Positions 35,281 through 43,058 of a stretch of DNA of 52,381 nt are shown here, piece after piece. Positions within the stretch are counted from its first letter, which is position 1; every line of letters begins with the position of its first letter. A program made the position numbers and the translations under genes. The DNA is taken from assembly GCA_900543695.1 (NCBI GenBank), contig UQSG01000020.1:1-52381 (forward strand), in the 5' to 3' direction. Source of the DNA: an uncultured Clostridium sp. Lineage in GTDB: Bacteria; Bacillota; Clostridia; UBA1212; UBA1255. Below the pieces are notes generated by a model that saw nothing but the letters and a program-made list of their open reading frames with translations, made no database searches and had not been told where the DNA came from.

Positions 35281-36444
35281 TTATATTTTCTCTCCGCAGT
35301 TTCGTCTGTAGATCAGATTCATGATTCGCTGCGCGGGATTTACAAGAACGCCAAGCGATTCGTCATAATTCAGCGCGTCAATGAGCTTTGCGATATATTT
35401 CGACATATCCACCTCAACGAACCAGGGCGCTTCGGAAAGCTCCGGCCGCCGGTATGTAAGATTCGTGGCAAAAATTTTATCGATAATTCCCTCCTCGTAG
35501 CACTTCTGAAATTCCCCGATGCCGTCAGTAAACAGCGCGTAGGTTACGGCGGCAAAAATTCTGCGTGCTTTCCGACGCTTCAGCTCCGTGGCGATATCGA
35601 GCAGAGAGTCCCCCGACGACAGCATGTCGTCAAGCACCAGGATGTCCTTGCCCTCCACATCGTCTCCAATAAATTCATGCGCAACAATCGGGTTCCGGCC
35701 GTTCACAATCGTGCTGTAATCACGCCGTTTAATGAAGATTCCAAGATCGATTCCAAAAAGGGTAGAGTAATACAGGTTTCTGTGGATGCCGCCCTCGTCC
35801 GGGCTTACCATCATCATGTGCTCCTTGTCAATTTCCAAATCCGGGATCGCATGGAGCATCGCTTTGATGAATTGATAGTAGGCATGTACATCTTCAAAGC
35901 CGATCTGCGGGATGGCGTTCGCAACGCGCGCATCGTGCGCGTCAAAGGTTATGATATTCTGCACGCCCAGCGCCGCAAGCTCATGAAGCGCAGCCGCGCA
36001 GTCCAGAGATTCTCGAACCGAACGCTTATGCTGCCTGCCGCCATACAAAAACGGCATGATAACGTTAATGCGCTTTGCCTTTCCTGCAATGGCTGAAATG
36101 ACCCTCTTGAGGTCGGCATAATGATCATCCGGAGACATATGATTTTCCACGCCCATAAAGTTGTATTTACAGCTGTAATTTCCGATATCCACCAAAATAT
36201 ATAAGTCTTTTCCGCGAACCGATTCATCGATAATCGCCTTTGCCTCGCCGTTGCTGAACCGCGGGCATCTCGATTTGATCAAAAAAGAAACAGGCGCCTC
36301 CGCTCCCCGCATTTCCTTCTGGCGCTCTGAAATCAGCCACCTGTCGACATGCTCACCCAGTTCTTTGCAGCTGTCCATGGCAATGATTCCAAGTGACCCG
36401 ACCGGGAATGAAAGCGTGGAAAACGGTGCTCTTTCCGGACTCAT
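35281..36444 (-). CDS. prs: Ribose-phosphate pyrophosphokinase (PRPP synthetase), large form
   Basis: 387 residues; GGAGG precedes the ATG. It makes PRPP from ribose-5-phosphate and ATP for nucleotide and His/Trp synthesis. 'YGGRQHKRSV' and 'HDARV' mark the ATP site, 'VSPDEGG' the flexible region, and 'ILVLDDMLSSGDSLLDIA' is the PRPP-binding loop. It is about 70 residues longer than the usual 315-residue enzyme, with an extended N-terminus and a C-terminal tail, as in some Clostridia. It lies directly upstream of the gnd-larA fusion, linking ribulose-5-phosphate production with PRPP formation. Confidence 0.92.
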   Translation of the reverse strand: MSPERAPFSTLSFPVGSLGIIAMDSCKELGEHVDRWLISERQKEMRGAEAPVSFLIKSRCPRFSNGEAKAIIDESVRGKDLYILVDIGNYSCKYNFMGVENHMSPDDHYADLKRVISAIAGKAKRINVIMPFLYGGRQHKRSVRESLDCAAALHELAALGVQNIITFDAHDARVANAIPQIGFEDVHAYYQFIKAMLHAIPDLEIDKEHMMMVSPDEGGIHRNLYYSTLFGIDLGIFIKRRDYSTIVNGRNPIVAHEFIGDDVEGKDILVLDDMLSSGDSLLDIATELKRRKARRIFAAVTYALFTDGIGEFQKCYEEGIIDKIFATNLTYRRPELSEAPWFVEVDMSKYIAKLIDALNYDESLGVLVNPAQRIMNLIYRRNCGEKI

Positions 36445-36485
36445 AATATAGTTTACCTCCGATATGATGTATTTTTGTCGCTTTT

Positions 36486-36514
36486 AGTTTATCACATCAA
36501 GCCAGTTTCGTAAA
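36486..36514 (-). promoter_or_regulatory. Possible promoter of prs/gnd-larA
   Basis: Minus-strand TTTACG (36509-36514), 17-nt spacer, TAAACT (36486-36491), overlapping the end of the DUF402 gene. Confidence 0.4.
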
Positions 36515-37006
36515 CCCTGCCGGGGGCAATATTTCACCTGGCAGCGGCGCCCCGTGAAAAGCGGGTACGGGTTCCTGCTTTCGGAAGAGCCGGAGGAGCG
36601 CATCGCGCGTTTCCTGTGCAATTTTAACGTCCTCCGCACTGATGAAGCCACGTAAAAGGGCCTCCTGCAGCTCGTCTTCGTCGAGCACCCGGCAGGTTCC
36701 GTCCGGCTCTATGACGACGTCTATCAGGAGGTCCGTAAACACATATTTATTTTTATCTTTCTCGTATTCCGTTTTAATGACATCACAGTACCAGTATTTG
36801 AATTTCCCGGTCCGGTCGAAAACCGCGCTGATCTTATAATGTCTCAATATCCATATGTAGGAAAATCCCCATCCGATATCGTTCCGTGCCCTGATCGGAA
36901 GCCAGCGCGTCACGATCAGGGCTCCGTCGTCATACAGCACCTCGTCGCCAGATATGTCGACTTCCTCCTCGGGAATAAACCGCTTCCTGATAAACGTATA
37001 ATCCAT
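36497..37006 (-). CDS. DUF402-family (putative nucleotide phosphatase) protein
   Basis: 169 residues. 'YKISAVFDRTGKFKYWYCDVI' followed by 'DLLIDVVIEPDG' and 'VLDEDEL' are the core of the DUF402 fold, some members of which hydrolyse nucleoside di- or triphosphates with Asp/Glu-bound metals. AGGTGA precedes the ATG. It has its own consensus-like promoter and may read through into prs (52-nt gap). The substrate is unknown. The C-terminal Pro-rich tail is not part of the fold. Confidence 0.82.
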   Translation of the reverse strand: MDYTFIRKRFIPEEEVDISGDEVLYDDGALIVTRWLPIRARNDIGWGFSYIWILRHYKISAVFDRTGKFKYWYCDVIKTEYEKDKNKYVFTDLLIDVVIEPDGTCRVLDEDELQEALLRGFISAEDVKIAQETRDALLRLFRKQEPVPAFHGAPLPGEILPPAGFTKLA

Positions 37007-37039
37007 ATCGCGTCACCTGACATTTTCTATATTGAAGAT

Positions 37040-37068
37040 AATATATTACATCTATATGAATTTGTCAA
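37040..37068 (-). promoter_or_regulatory. Promoter of the DUF402 gene
   Basis: Minus-strand TTGACA (37063-37068), 17-nt spacer, TATATT (37040-37045). Confidence 0.8.
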
Positions 37069-37093
37069 ATGAAACGCTGGCGCGCACGGACGT

Positions 37094-38602
37094 TTATAAG
37101 GAAGAGGAATCCAGCTGGGCAAAGTCGCCGAAAAACCCGCGGAGCACATCCGTAATGACTTTTGTTCCGCCCGGCGTATTGGATTCTACGTTGAGCGGCA
37201 TCAGCGGATCATGCAGAGAAAGGCGCAGCAGGAACCAGCCATCTCCATGGTCTTTGTCGCAGGTCACGCGAATTCCTTCATAGTTATTCGGCTCTACACT
37301 CCACCCCTTCTGCTTCTGCGAAAACGTTTCGAGCTTTTCAATTACGCTGTTTCCGTACGTCTTAAAATCTGAGCAGGAAATCGCCATCCGGAATTCTTTG
37401 GCCTCCGCCGGCTCCTCCAGCTTTTCGATCAGGGAATCAATCGTTTTTCCCTCCTTCTTGAGCTGTGCCATTTTAATCAGAATTTTAGCAATCAGATACG
37501 CGCCGTCATCCAGGAAATAGTTTTCCTTCAGCGCACCGTGCCCAGACGTTTCCATAGCAACGGGAGTAAAAATTCCTTCTCTGTTCAGCCGGATGGCTTC
37601 ATTAATTACATTTTTATAGCCTCTTTTAAAACGGTGATGTACGCCGCCAAGCTCGGATTCTATAAACTTTTTAAGTCCGCTGGACGTAATGGAATCCGTA
37701 ACGATGGTGGCTCCCGGATGTTCCTCAAGCGCGATGGCGGCGATCAGGGCAATGATTCTGTTGCGGTTGATTTCCCTGCCGAATCTGTCGACCGCGCCCG
37801 CCCGATCGACATCCGTATCAAATATAATGCCCAGATCCGCATGAAACGCAAGCACTGCTTTCTGAATGGAGGCCATGGCCGTTTTATCCTCGGGATTGGG
37901 TATATGGTTCGGAAAACTGCCGTCCGGATTCAGGAATTGGCTGCCCTCTGTACAGGCTCCGAGCGGCTTCAGCACCTGATCCGCATAAAAGCCGCCCGCG
38001 CCGTTGCCTGCGTCTACAAGGATCCGAAAGCCCTCCAGAGGGCGCTCCTCCCCTGTTTTATTCCGGATTTTCCGTACAAGGTCCGCTGCATAGACCTGTA
38101 TAAAGTCCAGCGATTTAATCGCTCCGGGCTTTCCTGCCTTTGTATAGATTTTTTCTTGCGCAAGCTCCAAGATCGCCGTAATATCGCTCTTTTCCAGGCC
38201 GCCGTCCTTCGTGAAAAATTTAAGGCCGTTGCGGTTGAACGGCAGATGGCTCGCCGTCAGCATCACGGAGCCATCGTACCGATAGCCTTCCATCACGGTT
38301 GTCATAAACATCGCCGGCGTAGAGCACAGACCGCAGTCCACCACGGTAATGCCCAGCATGGAAAGGCCCTGGGTTACGGCGCCGTTCAGTTCTCCGGCGG
38401 ACAGCCGGGAATCGTTTCCCACAGCAACGGTGAGCTCTGAAAGAAGCTTTCCCGTCCGTTCGGAAAGCCATGCGCCAAACGAACAGGCGATTTGCTTTGC
38501 GATTTCAGGCGTAAGATTTACGGGCTGTCCCTCGACGCCTTCCATGGCGACGCCTCTGATATCGCTTCCATTTTGCAGCTTTTTCCACGTTTCATTTAAC
38601 AT
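37094..38602 (-). CDS. Phosphoglucomutase/phosphomannomutase (alpha-D-phosphohexomutase)
   Basis: 502 residues. It interconverts hexose 1- and 6-phosphates. The phosphoserine is S118 in 'LTASHLPFNRNG'. The metal loop is DTDVDR (D262, D264, D266), the sugar-binding loop is 'METSGHGALKENY', and the C-terminal phosphate-binding part is 'NNYEGIRVTCD'. AGGAGA lies 10 nt before the ATG. It starts 20 nt after the GH2 stop, so the two form an operon: the glycosidase frees a sugar and the mutase feeds it into glycolysis or nucleotide sugars (inference). Whether Glc or Man is preferred cannot be seen. Confidence 0.92.
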   Translation of the reverse strand: MLNETWKKLQNGSDIRGVAMEGVEGQPVNLTPEIAKQIACSFGAWLSERTGKLLSELTVAVGNDSRLSAGELNGAVTQGLSMLGITVVDCGLCSTPAMFMTTVMEGYRYDGSVMLTASHLPFNRNGLKFFTKDGGLEKSDITAILELAQEKIYTKAGKPGAIKSLDFIQVYAADLVRKIRNKTGEERPLEGFRILVDAGNGAGGFYADQVLKPLGACTEGSQFLNPDGSFPNHIPNPEDKTAMASIQKAVLAFHADLGIIFDTDVDRAGAVDRFGREINRNRIIALIAAIALEEHPGATIVTDSITSSGLKKFIESELGGVHHRFKRGYKNVINEAIRLNREGIFTPVAMETSGHGALKENYFLDDGAYLIAKILIKMAQLKKEGKTIDSLIEKLEEPAEAKEFRMAISCSDFKTYGNSVIEKLETFSQKQKGWSVEPNNYEGIRVTCDKDHGDGWFLLRLSLHDPLMPLNVESNTPGGTKVITDVLRGFFGDFAQLDSSSL

Positions 38603-38622
38603 AATGTCGATCTCCTATCTGA

Positions 38623-40344
38623 TTATTCTTCAATTGCCGCTTTTTTCGTATTGATTTCGCGAATTCTTGCAATGTCAATTTTCGGTTGTCTTTCATATGT
38701 ATATAACCCGTTTTGTTCCTGCTCTACGTCATACAGCTGCGTATAGCACATTCCGCAGATTTCCGGATTCTTCATCAGCGCGTTTGTAAGGCCCTCATAC
38801 CGCTTGCAGAAATCCTCGCAGTCCTTTGCTGCGCTTCCGTAGCTCCAGGAGCCGCCTTTCAGGGAAAGCCCAGTGCCTCCGTATTCACTGAGAAATACCG
38901 GTTTCTTTCCGTCATACCTTTGCCGGTCGGCATAATGCGGATCTTCAAAGGTTCCGGATGTTCGAAGGGCATCGTAACGCGCTGCAAACGTTTCCGGATT
39001 TTGATCATAATCATGCACATCATAGAGATCCGTTTCGACATGGGAAACGCCGCTCGTATCGATGCAGGGCCGCGTCGGATCGATTTCCTTCGTCAGCCGG
39101 TAAACCATTCTGAGCAGGTCGTCCTGCTGCCTCGAAACGGGCGTTCCGCAATCCCAGGTCTCATTAAACGGGCACCATCCGATAATCGCGGGATGATTAA
39201 AATCCCGTTTCAAAATTTCCGTCCATTCCGGTAAAATAGAATAAACAGCATCCTTTTTGGAATGATCGAGCCCCCAGTTCGGGTACTCGCCCCATACCAG
39301 ATAACCCATCTGGTCGCAGTAATACAGGAAGCGCGGTTCGAAAACCTTTTCATGAAGTCTTGCTCCGTTAAAACCGGCCTGCATGGAAAGCTCGATGTCC
39401 CGCTTCAGCGCCGCATCGTCCGGCGCCGTGTAGATACCGTCGGGATAAAAGCCCTGATCCAATACAAGCCTTTGAAAAACAGATTTTCCGTTGAGCAGAA
39501 GCTTCCGTCCGCTCAGCGCAATCTCGCGCAGTCCGAAATAGCTCTGCACCTCATCGCGTCCGAAGCGCATTGTGATGTCATATAAACGGCCGCAGCCCGG
39601 TTCCCACAAATGGATTTCTTGTAATGGAACAGGAAAGATCCGGAAGCCCCCGCAGGACGGGCAGACGACCTCTCCCACAGGCTTTCCCTGGTAAGAAATT
39701 TCCGCTGTAAAATCCTCAGTCCCGTTAAACTGCACGGCAAGCGATACCGTTCCCGTTCGGATATCGGGATAAAACCGGAAGCTCCGGATCTGTGCTTCCG
39801 GCGCAAATTCCAGCCATACAGTCTGCCAGATCCCCGTCGTTCTCGTGTAAAAGCATCCGAACGACGCATACTCGTGCGACTGCTTCCCGCTCGGAATCAT
39901 CGGATCCCGCGTATCATCCTCGGCATATATGGCAATCGTATTCTCTCCAGTCCGAATCATGTCCGTAATATCAAACGAAAAGGAGGAATAGCCGCCTCTA
40001 TGGCGTCCTGCCGATACGCCGTTGATCCATACCTCCGTAAAATAATCGCACGCGCCGATCTGCAGCCTCACACGAGTTCCCTTCGTCTGCTCCTCTGTAA
40101 GGCGAAAGCGCCTCTTATACCATACTGCCGGAATAAAATCCTTATATTCGATTCCAGACAGCCGGCTCTCCGGGCAAAACGGGACGCAGATCGTTTCGGC
40201 CAGCTCATGATCCTCCTCCATATAGCCCTTTGCCTTTCCGCTTCTTCCCATATCCTTCTCGAACTGCCACGTTCCGTTTAAATTCAGCCACTGCTTCCGC
40301 ATAAACTGCGGATTCGGATGCTCCGGTCTGAAAATCGCACTCAT
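38623..40344 (-). CDS. Glycoside hydrolase family 2 enzyme (beta-galactosidase/glucuronidase type), cytoplasmic
   Basis: 573 residues. The ATG at 40344 (AAGTGAG upstream) is preferred to a GTG four codons earlier. There is no signal peptide. Domain order is a GH2 sugar-binding domain (about 10-180, 'LNGTWQFEKD'), an immunoglobulin-like domain (about 185-275) and a TIM barrel (about 280-560). The acid/base is E395 in 'GWCPFNETWD' and the nucleophile E487 in 'PVFLSEYGG'. It is shorter than LacZ and lacks its C-terminal domains. Substrate specificity (galactoside, glucuronide or mannoside) is unresolved. It is in an operon with the phosphohexomutase. Confidence 0.9.
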   Translation of the reverse strand: MSAIFRPEHPNPQFMRKQWLNLNGTWQFEKDMGRSGKAKGYMEEDHELAETICVPFCPESRLSGIEYKDFIPAVWYKRRFRLTEEQTKGTRVRLQIGACDYFTEVWINGVSAGRHRGGYSSFSFDITDMIRTGENTIAIYAEDDTRDPMIPSGKQSHEYASFGCFYTRTTGIWQTVWLEFAPEAQIRSFRFYPDIRTGTVSLAVQFNGTEDFTAEISYQGKPVGEVVCPSCGGFRIFPVPLQEIHLWEPGCGRLYDITMRFGRDEVQSYFGLREIALSGRKLLLNGKSVFQRLVLDQGFYPDGIYTAPDDAALKRDIELSMQAGFNGARLHEKVFEPRFLYYCDQMGYLVWGEYPNWGLDHSKKDAVYSILPEWTEILKRDFNHPAIIGWCPFNETWDCGTPVSRQQDDLLRMVYRLTKEIDPTRPCIDTSGVSHVETDLYDVHDYDQNPETFAARYDALRTSGTFEDPHYADRQRYDGKKPVFLSEYGGTGLSLKGGSWSYGSAAKDCEDFCKRYEGLTNALMKNPEICGMCYTQLYDVEQEQNGLYTYERQPKIDIARIREINTKKAAIEE

Positions 40345-40380
40345 ATTTGTACTCACTTCTTTCTGTCAAAAAGTAATATG

Positions 40381-40408
40381 ATTGTATCAGTATATCATGC
40401 TTTTTCAA
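40381..40408 (-). promoter_or_regulatory. Promoter of the GH2/phosphohexomutase operon
   Basis: Minus-strand TTGAAA (40403-40408), 16-nt spacer, TACAAT (40381-40386). Confidence 0.7.
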
Positions 40409-40429
40409 AAATTTCATCCGATTAATTAT

Positions 40430-40459
40430 AAAAAATCCCGGCCGCTCGCAGCCGGGATT
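40430..40459 (-). terminator. Terminator of the PETG surface protein gene
   Basis: On the minus strand aatcccggc/gccgggatt (9 bp, 8-nt loop) is followed by a T-run, 19 nt past the stop codon. Confidence 0.85.
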
Positions 40460-40477
40460 CCAATTTCATGATAATTG

Positions 40478-41221
40478 TTATACCGTAACCTTCTTACGGA
40501 TCAGTACCGTCAGAGCAATTCCTGCTGCCGCAACGGCAAAGATCACATGGGCATCGCCCGTCTCCGGAGGCGTCTCGTCCGAAGGATCCGAAGGCGTGGT
40601 CGGATCTGAAGGATCCGTAGGTTCCGTCGAACCGCCTTCCTTTTCATGGAATGTAATGCTGGTAATCGCAATACCGTCGCCTCTTCCGTACGGTTCGTCA
40701 ATTCCCAGATCCCGTGCCGGCAGCTGAGAAAGGAAGACTTCCCCGTTATAATCCGTATTGAACTCAAAGGTCAGCGTATTGCTTCCTGCCGCCCAGTTTC
40801 CGGTCGCTTCTTCCAGCTCGCCCTGGCCGATAATATCGACGCCGTCAACCAGCGTGTAGACCTCATCGCCATCCTTCAGCTCCGCGATCGGGCCCTCGTA
40901 CGACGACAGCGCCACATAGGACCTCGTACCGTCGCTGCTTTCAAATACTGCGCTTGCATCCGCACCGTACTCAATGGTAACGGAGCCGTACTGACTGAGA
41001 TCGATCTCGCCCAGGCTGACATAGTTTTCCGGTCCGCCGAACTGGATGATCGTATCCGTGTATCCGGCAAGTGAAAACACATGAATCGTCGTCTGCGATC
41101 CCTTTTTTGCCTGATCCAGCGTAGAAAAATCAATTTCCAGATCGCCGGCGGCGGCAGCCGGCAGAAGAAAGGCCGACAGCGCCAGAACACAGGAAATCAG
41201 CAAAGCAAAAAATTTTTTCAT
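40478..41221 (-). CDS. Cell-wall-sorted surface protein (PPETG signal)
   Basis: 247 residues. It has a signal peptide (1 to about 25), one beta-rich domain (about 27-195) with Gly/Asp/Tyr content like a carbohydrate-binding module, a Pro/Ser/Asp/Thr stalk (about 198-218), then PPETGD, a hydrophobic stretch and RKK: a sortase-type sorting signal with Pro in place of Leu. GGGAGG precedes the ATG. Its neighbour at 41355-42119 has the same architecture. No sortase gene is in the window. Ligand and function are unknown; sugar binding is a guess. Confidence 0.78.
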   Translation of the reverse strand: MKKFFALLISCVLALSAFLLPAAAAGDLEIDFSTLDQAKKGSQTTIHVFSLAGYTDTIIQFGGPENYVSLGEIDLSQYGSVTIEYGADASAVFESSDGTRSYVALSSYEGPIAELKDGDEVYTLVDGVDIIGQGELEEATGNWAAGSNTLTFEFNTDYNGEVFLSQLPARDLGIDEPYGRGDGIAITSITFHEKEGGSTEPTDPSDPTTPSDPSDETPPETGDAHVIFAVAAAGIALTVLIRKKVTV

Positions 41222-41278
41222 TTCTTTAACCTCCCAAACAAAATATTTGTATAATAGAACTTATACCTAAGGCATCTA

Positions 41279-41307
41279 ATTTTAATCTGTAAGAAATAAT
41301 TTGTCAA
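41279..41307 (-). promoter_or_regulatory. Promoter of the PETG surface protein gene
   Basis: Minus-strand TTGACA (41302-41307), 17-nt spacer, TAAAAT (41279-41284). Confidence 0.75.
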
Positions 41308-41322
41308 TATTTTTCGAAGCGC

Positions 41323-41347
41323 CTTTTCCGGCTTCGCACCGGAAAAG
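41323..41347. other. Perfect hairpin lacking a T-run, between the two surface protein genes
   Basis: cttttccgg/ccggaaaag (9 bp, 7-nt loop), just past the stop of the upstream surface gene. No T-tract follows on either strand, so it may be an RNA processing or stability element, or a weak terminator. Confidence 0.45.
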
Positions 41348-41354
41348 AAAAAGC

Positions 41355-42119
41355 TTATACGGCGAGCCTCTTCTTCAGAAGTATTGTAAGAACCAGCGCC
41401 GCGGCGGCAACTGCAACGATAACGCTTATGTCGCCCGTCTGCGGAGGCGTGGGTTCATCCTTGCCTTCGTCTTCTCCGCCCTGCTGATCATCATTATCGT
41501 CCGCTCCCGGGAATGTAGCTCCGCCGTCCTCCTCAGCATAGGCCTGCGCGTCCTCCTCGCTTTCAAACATCGCGATATAAGCCAAGTCAACCGAATACGC
41601 CGGATCCTCTGCCGTATAGTTATTTGCAAAGTCAAAGCGGAACCAGTTAATCATCAGGGCGTCCGTCCACGGCCCGGAGCCGGCATCGGTGTCCGTCGTA
41701 AGATCCGTGATTGCAAAATGCCATTCGCCGTCGCCCGTGTAAGGAAAGCTCTTGAAGCCATGCGCCGCTCCGTTGTGCCAAGCAAACTGTGCGTTTACGG
41801 ACTCCGGCGCCGTGGTTCTGTATTTAACGAGCGCAACAGTCGCAATCGTATCAATCTGATCCAGACCGCCCCCGCTCAGACTGCCTGAGGCAGAGCCTGG
41901 ATAAAAGTATCCCTCTACCGTACCTTCTTCCGATGTAAACGTGGTATAGGACCCGTCCTCCGCGTCCTCCGCCGTTCCCTGTCCGGGATCGGTGACGTAT
42001 CCGTCCTCGGCCGGATACCAGATCCAGATCGGTTCCTCCGCGGCAAAAACGCTGCCCATGGAAAGTATGGAAATCAGCAGCGCCGCAGCCGCTGCAAAAG
42101 CTATACATTTCTTTTTCAT
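41355..42119 (-). CDS. Cell-wall-sorted surface protein (PPQTG signal)
   Basis: 254 residues. It has a signal peptide (MKKKCIAFAAAAALL to about VFA-AE), a Trp/Tyr/Asp-rich beta domain (about 28-195), an acidic Gln/Gly/Asp/Glu linker, then PPQTGD, a hydrophobic helix and KKR, the same sorting-signal layout as its downstream neighbour. The extracellular domains of the pair are only distantly alike. GGAGG precedes the ATG. It has a perfect consensus promoter with a CcpA-like palindrome in the spacer, so it is likely strongly expressed and sugar-regulated (inference). Confidence 0.78.
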   Translation of the reverse strand: MKKKCIAFAAAAALLISILSMGSVFAAEEPIWIWYPAEDGYVTDPGQGTAEDAEDGSYTTFTSEEGTVEGYFYPGSASGSLSGGGLDQIDTIATVALVKYRTTAPESVNAQFAWHNGAAHGFKSFPYTGDGEWHFAITDLTTDTDAGSGPWTDALMINWFRFDFANNYTAEDPAYSVDLAYIAMFESEEDAQAYAEEDGGATFPGADDNDDQQGGEDEGKDEPTPPQTGDISVIVAVAAAALVLTILLKKRLAV

Positions 42120-42148
42120 AAGGACTCCTCCAAAACGTATTTTTCTGT

Positions 42149-42177
42149 ATTATACAACCCAGAAAACGTTTTGTCAA
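42149..42177 (-). promoter_or_regulatory. Perfect sigma-A promoter with internal cre-like palindrome
   Basis: Minus-strand TTGACA (42172-42177), 17-nt spacer, TATAAT (42149-42154). The palindrome aaaacgtttt (42163-42172) sits in the spacer and abuts the -35. It matches 11 of 14 positions of the catabolite-responsive element pattern by my count, so a LacI/CcpA-type repressor could bind there. Confidence 0.75.
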
Positions 42178-42201
42178 TAAAATTCACAGTACGGCTATAT
42201 T

Positions 42202-42528
42202 TTACAATTTTTCAAATTCTTCCACATTTAAAACAAAAAATGTGGCGCCTCCCACGACGACCTCATCTCCCAGTCCGTCGCGGTCAAGACCCTTTCCGAA
42301 AGAATTGGAGGATCTGTTGAGCTGTTTTCGCGTTGAACAATATTTTTTCAAAATTTCTTTAATCCGGCCCGTTTTATCGTCCTGCGTTCCGATCAGGAGC
42401 GTCGCGTTTCCTACCATCAGAAATCCGCCTGTCGTCGAAAGCTTTGTTACAAAGAAGCCCTCCTGCGTAAGCGCGGACGCGACGACAGCGCTGTCGTCGT
42501 TGTTTACGATTGCCAAAACAAGTTTCAT
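42202..42528 (-). CDS. darA: Cyclic-di-AMP receptor, P-II-like (DarA/PstA)
   Basis: 108 residues, the normal family length. 'MKLVLAIVNNDD', 'FFVTKLSTTGGFLMVGNATLLIGT' and the C-terminal 'VVVGGATFFVLNVEEFEKL' are diagnostic of DarA (DUF970). The trimer binds c-di-AMP between subunits and is thought to relay osmotic or potassium status. GAGGAGG precedes the ATG. It lies 25 nt downstream of the DUF1854 gene, in an apparent operon with an ABC exporter, which suggests a link between c-di-AMP and that exporter (inference). Confidence 0.93.
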   Translation of the reverse strand: MKLVLAIVNNDDSAVVASALTQEGFFVTKLSTTGGFLMVGNATLLIGTQDDKTGRIKEILKKYCSTRKQLNRSSNSFGKGLDRDGLGDEVVVGGATFFVLNVEEFEKL

Positions 42529-42553
42529 AAAAAATCCTCCTCTTTTATTTTGC

Positions 42554-43042
42554 TTACAGCTCGGCGTTCAGAAGCGCCTGGCTGTGTTTATCAAGCTCCC
42601 TGCTGTCCGTGATTTCATACCGGTTGTCGTTGGAATCCCGTACCAGTACTCTTCCATCATAGAGCATTTTGATATCGCTGTGCCTGTTGCGAATCTCAAA
42701 GGAGCACGGCCCGCGATCCGTTTCGACCGTCCATTTCAGGATACCATATTTATCGGTCGAGTCAATCAGGCGTTTGATTTTGGGGATCATATAATATTCC
42801 CGCAGGCAGGCTTCAATTATTTTTTTCGACTCCGGCATCAGCGTATCAATATTACGGATGATCGCGATTTCTTTCCCGTCCGGATCCAAAAGCGTGATAT
42901 ACCGCGTCAGACCGCTGATGGGGAACAGCCTTCTCGGCTCCAGGCTTTCAAATCTTCTTCCGTCGTAAAATTCCACGTCAACCAGGCACATGTCTCTTTT
43001 GGTAAAACGCACTTCATCACCGTTTATATATAATCTTGCCAT
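42554..43042 (-). CDS. DUF1854 family protein
   Basis: 162 residues, starting at the ATG of 'MARLYINGDEVRFTKRD'. 'FESLEPRRLFPISGLTRYITLLDPDGKEIAII' and 'LKWTVETDRGPCSFEIRNR' match the DUF1854 pattern. The protein is soluble with no signal peptide. These proteins regularly accompany ABC exporters, and I recall the pair being linked to cyanophycin gene sets in proteobacteria, but no cyanophycin enzyme is here. It lies 16 nt after the exporter gene and 25 nt before darA. Function unknown. Confidence 0.82.
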   Translation of the reverse strand: MARLYINGDEVRFTKRDMCLVDVEFYDGRRFESLEPRRLFPISGLTRYITLLDPDGKEIAIIRNIDTLMPESKKIIEACLREYYMIPKIKRLIDSTDKYGILKWTVETDRGPCSFEIRNRHSDIKMLYDGRVLVRDSNDNRYEITDSRELDKHSQALLNAEL

Positions 43043-43058
43043 TCCATTCCACCCGCCT

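Noticed and set aside
40478..42119. Sortase gene next to the PPxTG proteins
   Set aside because: No frame nearby has the sortase TLxTC signature.
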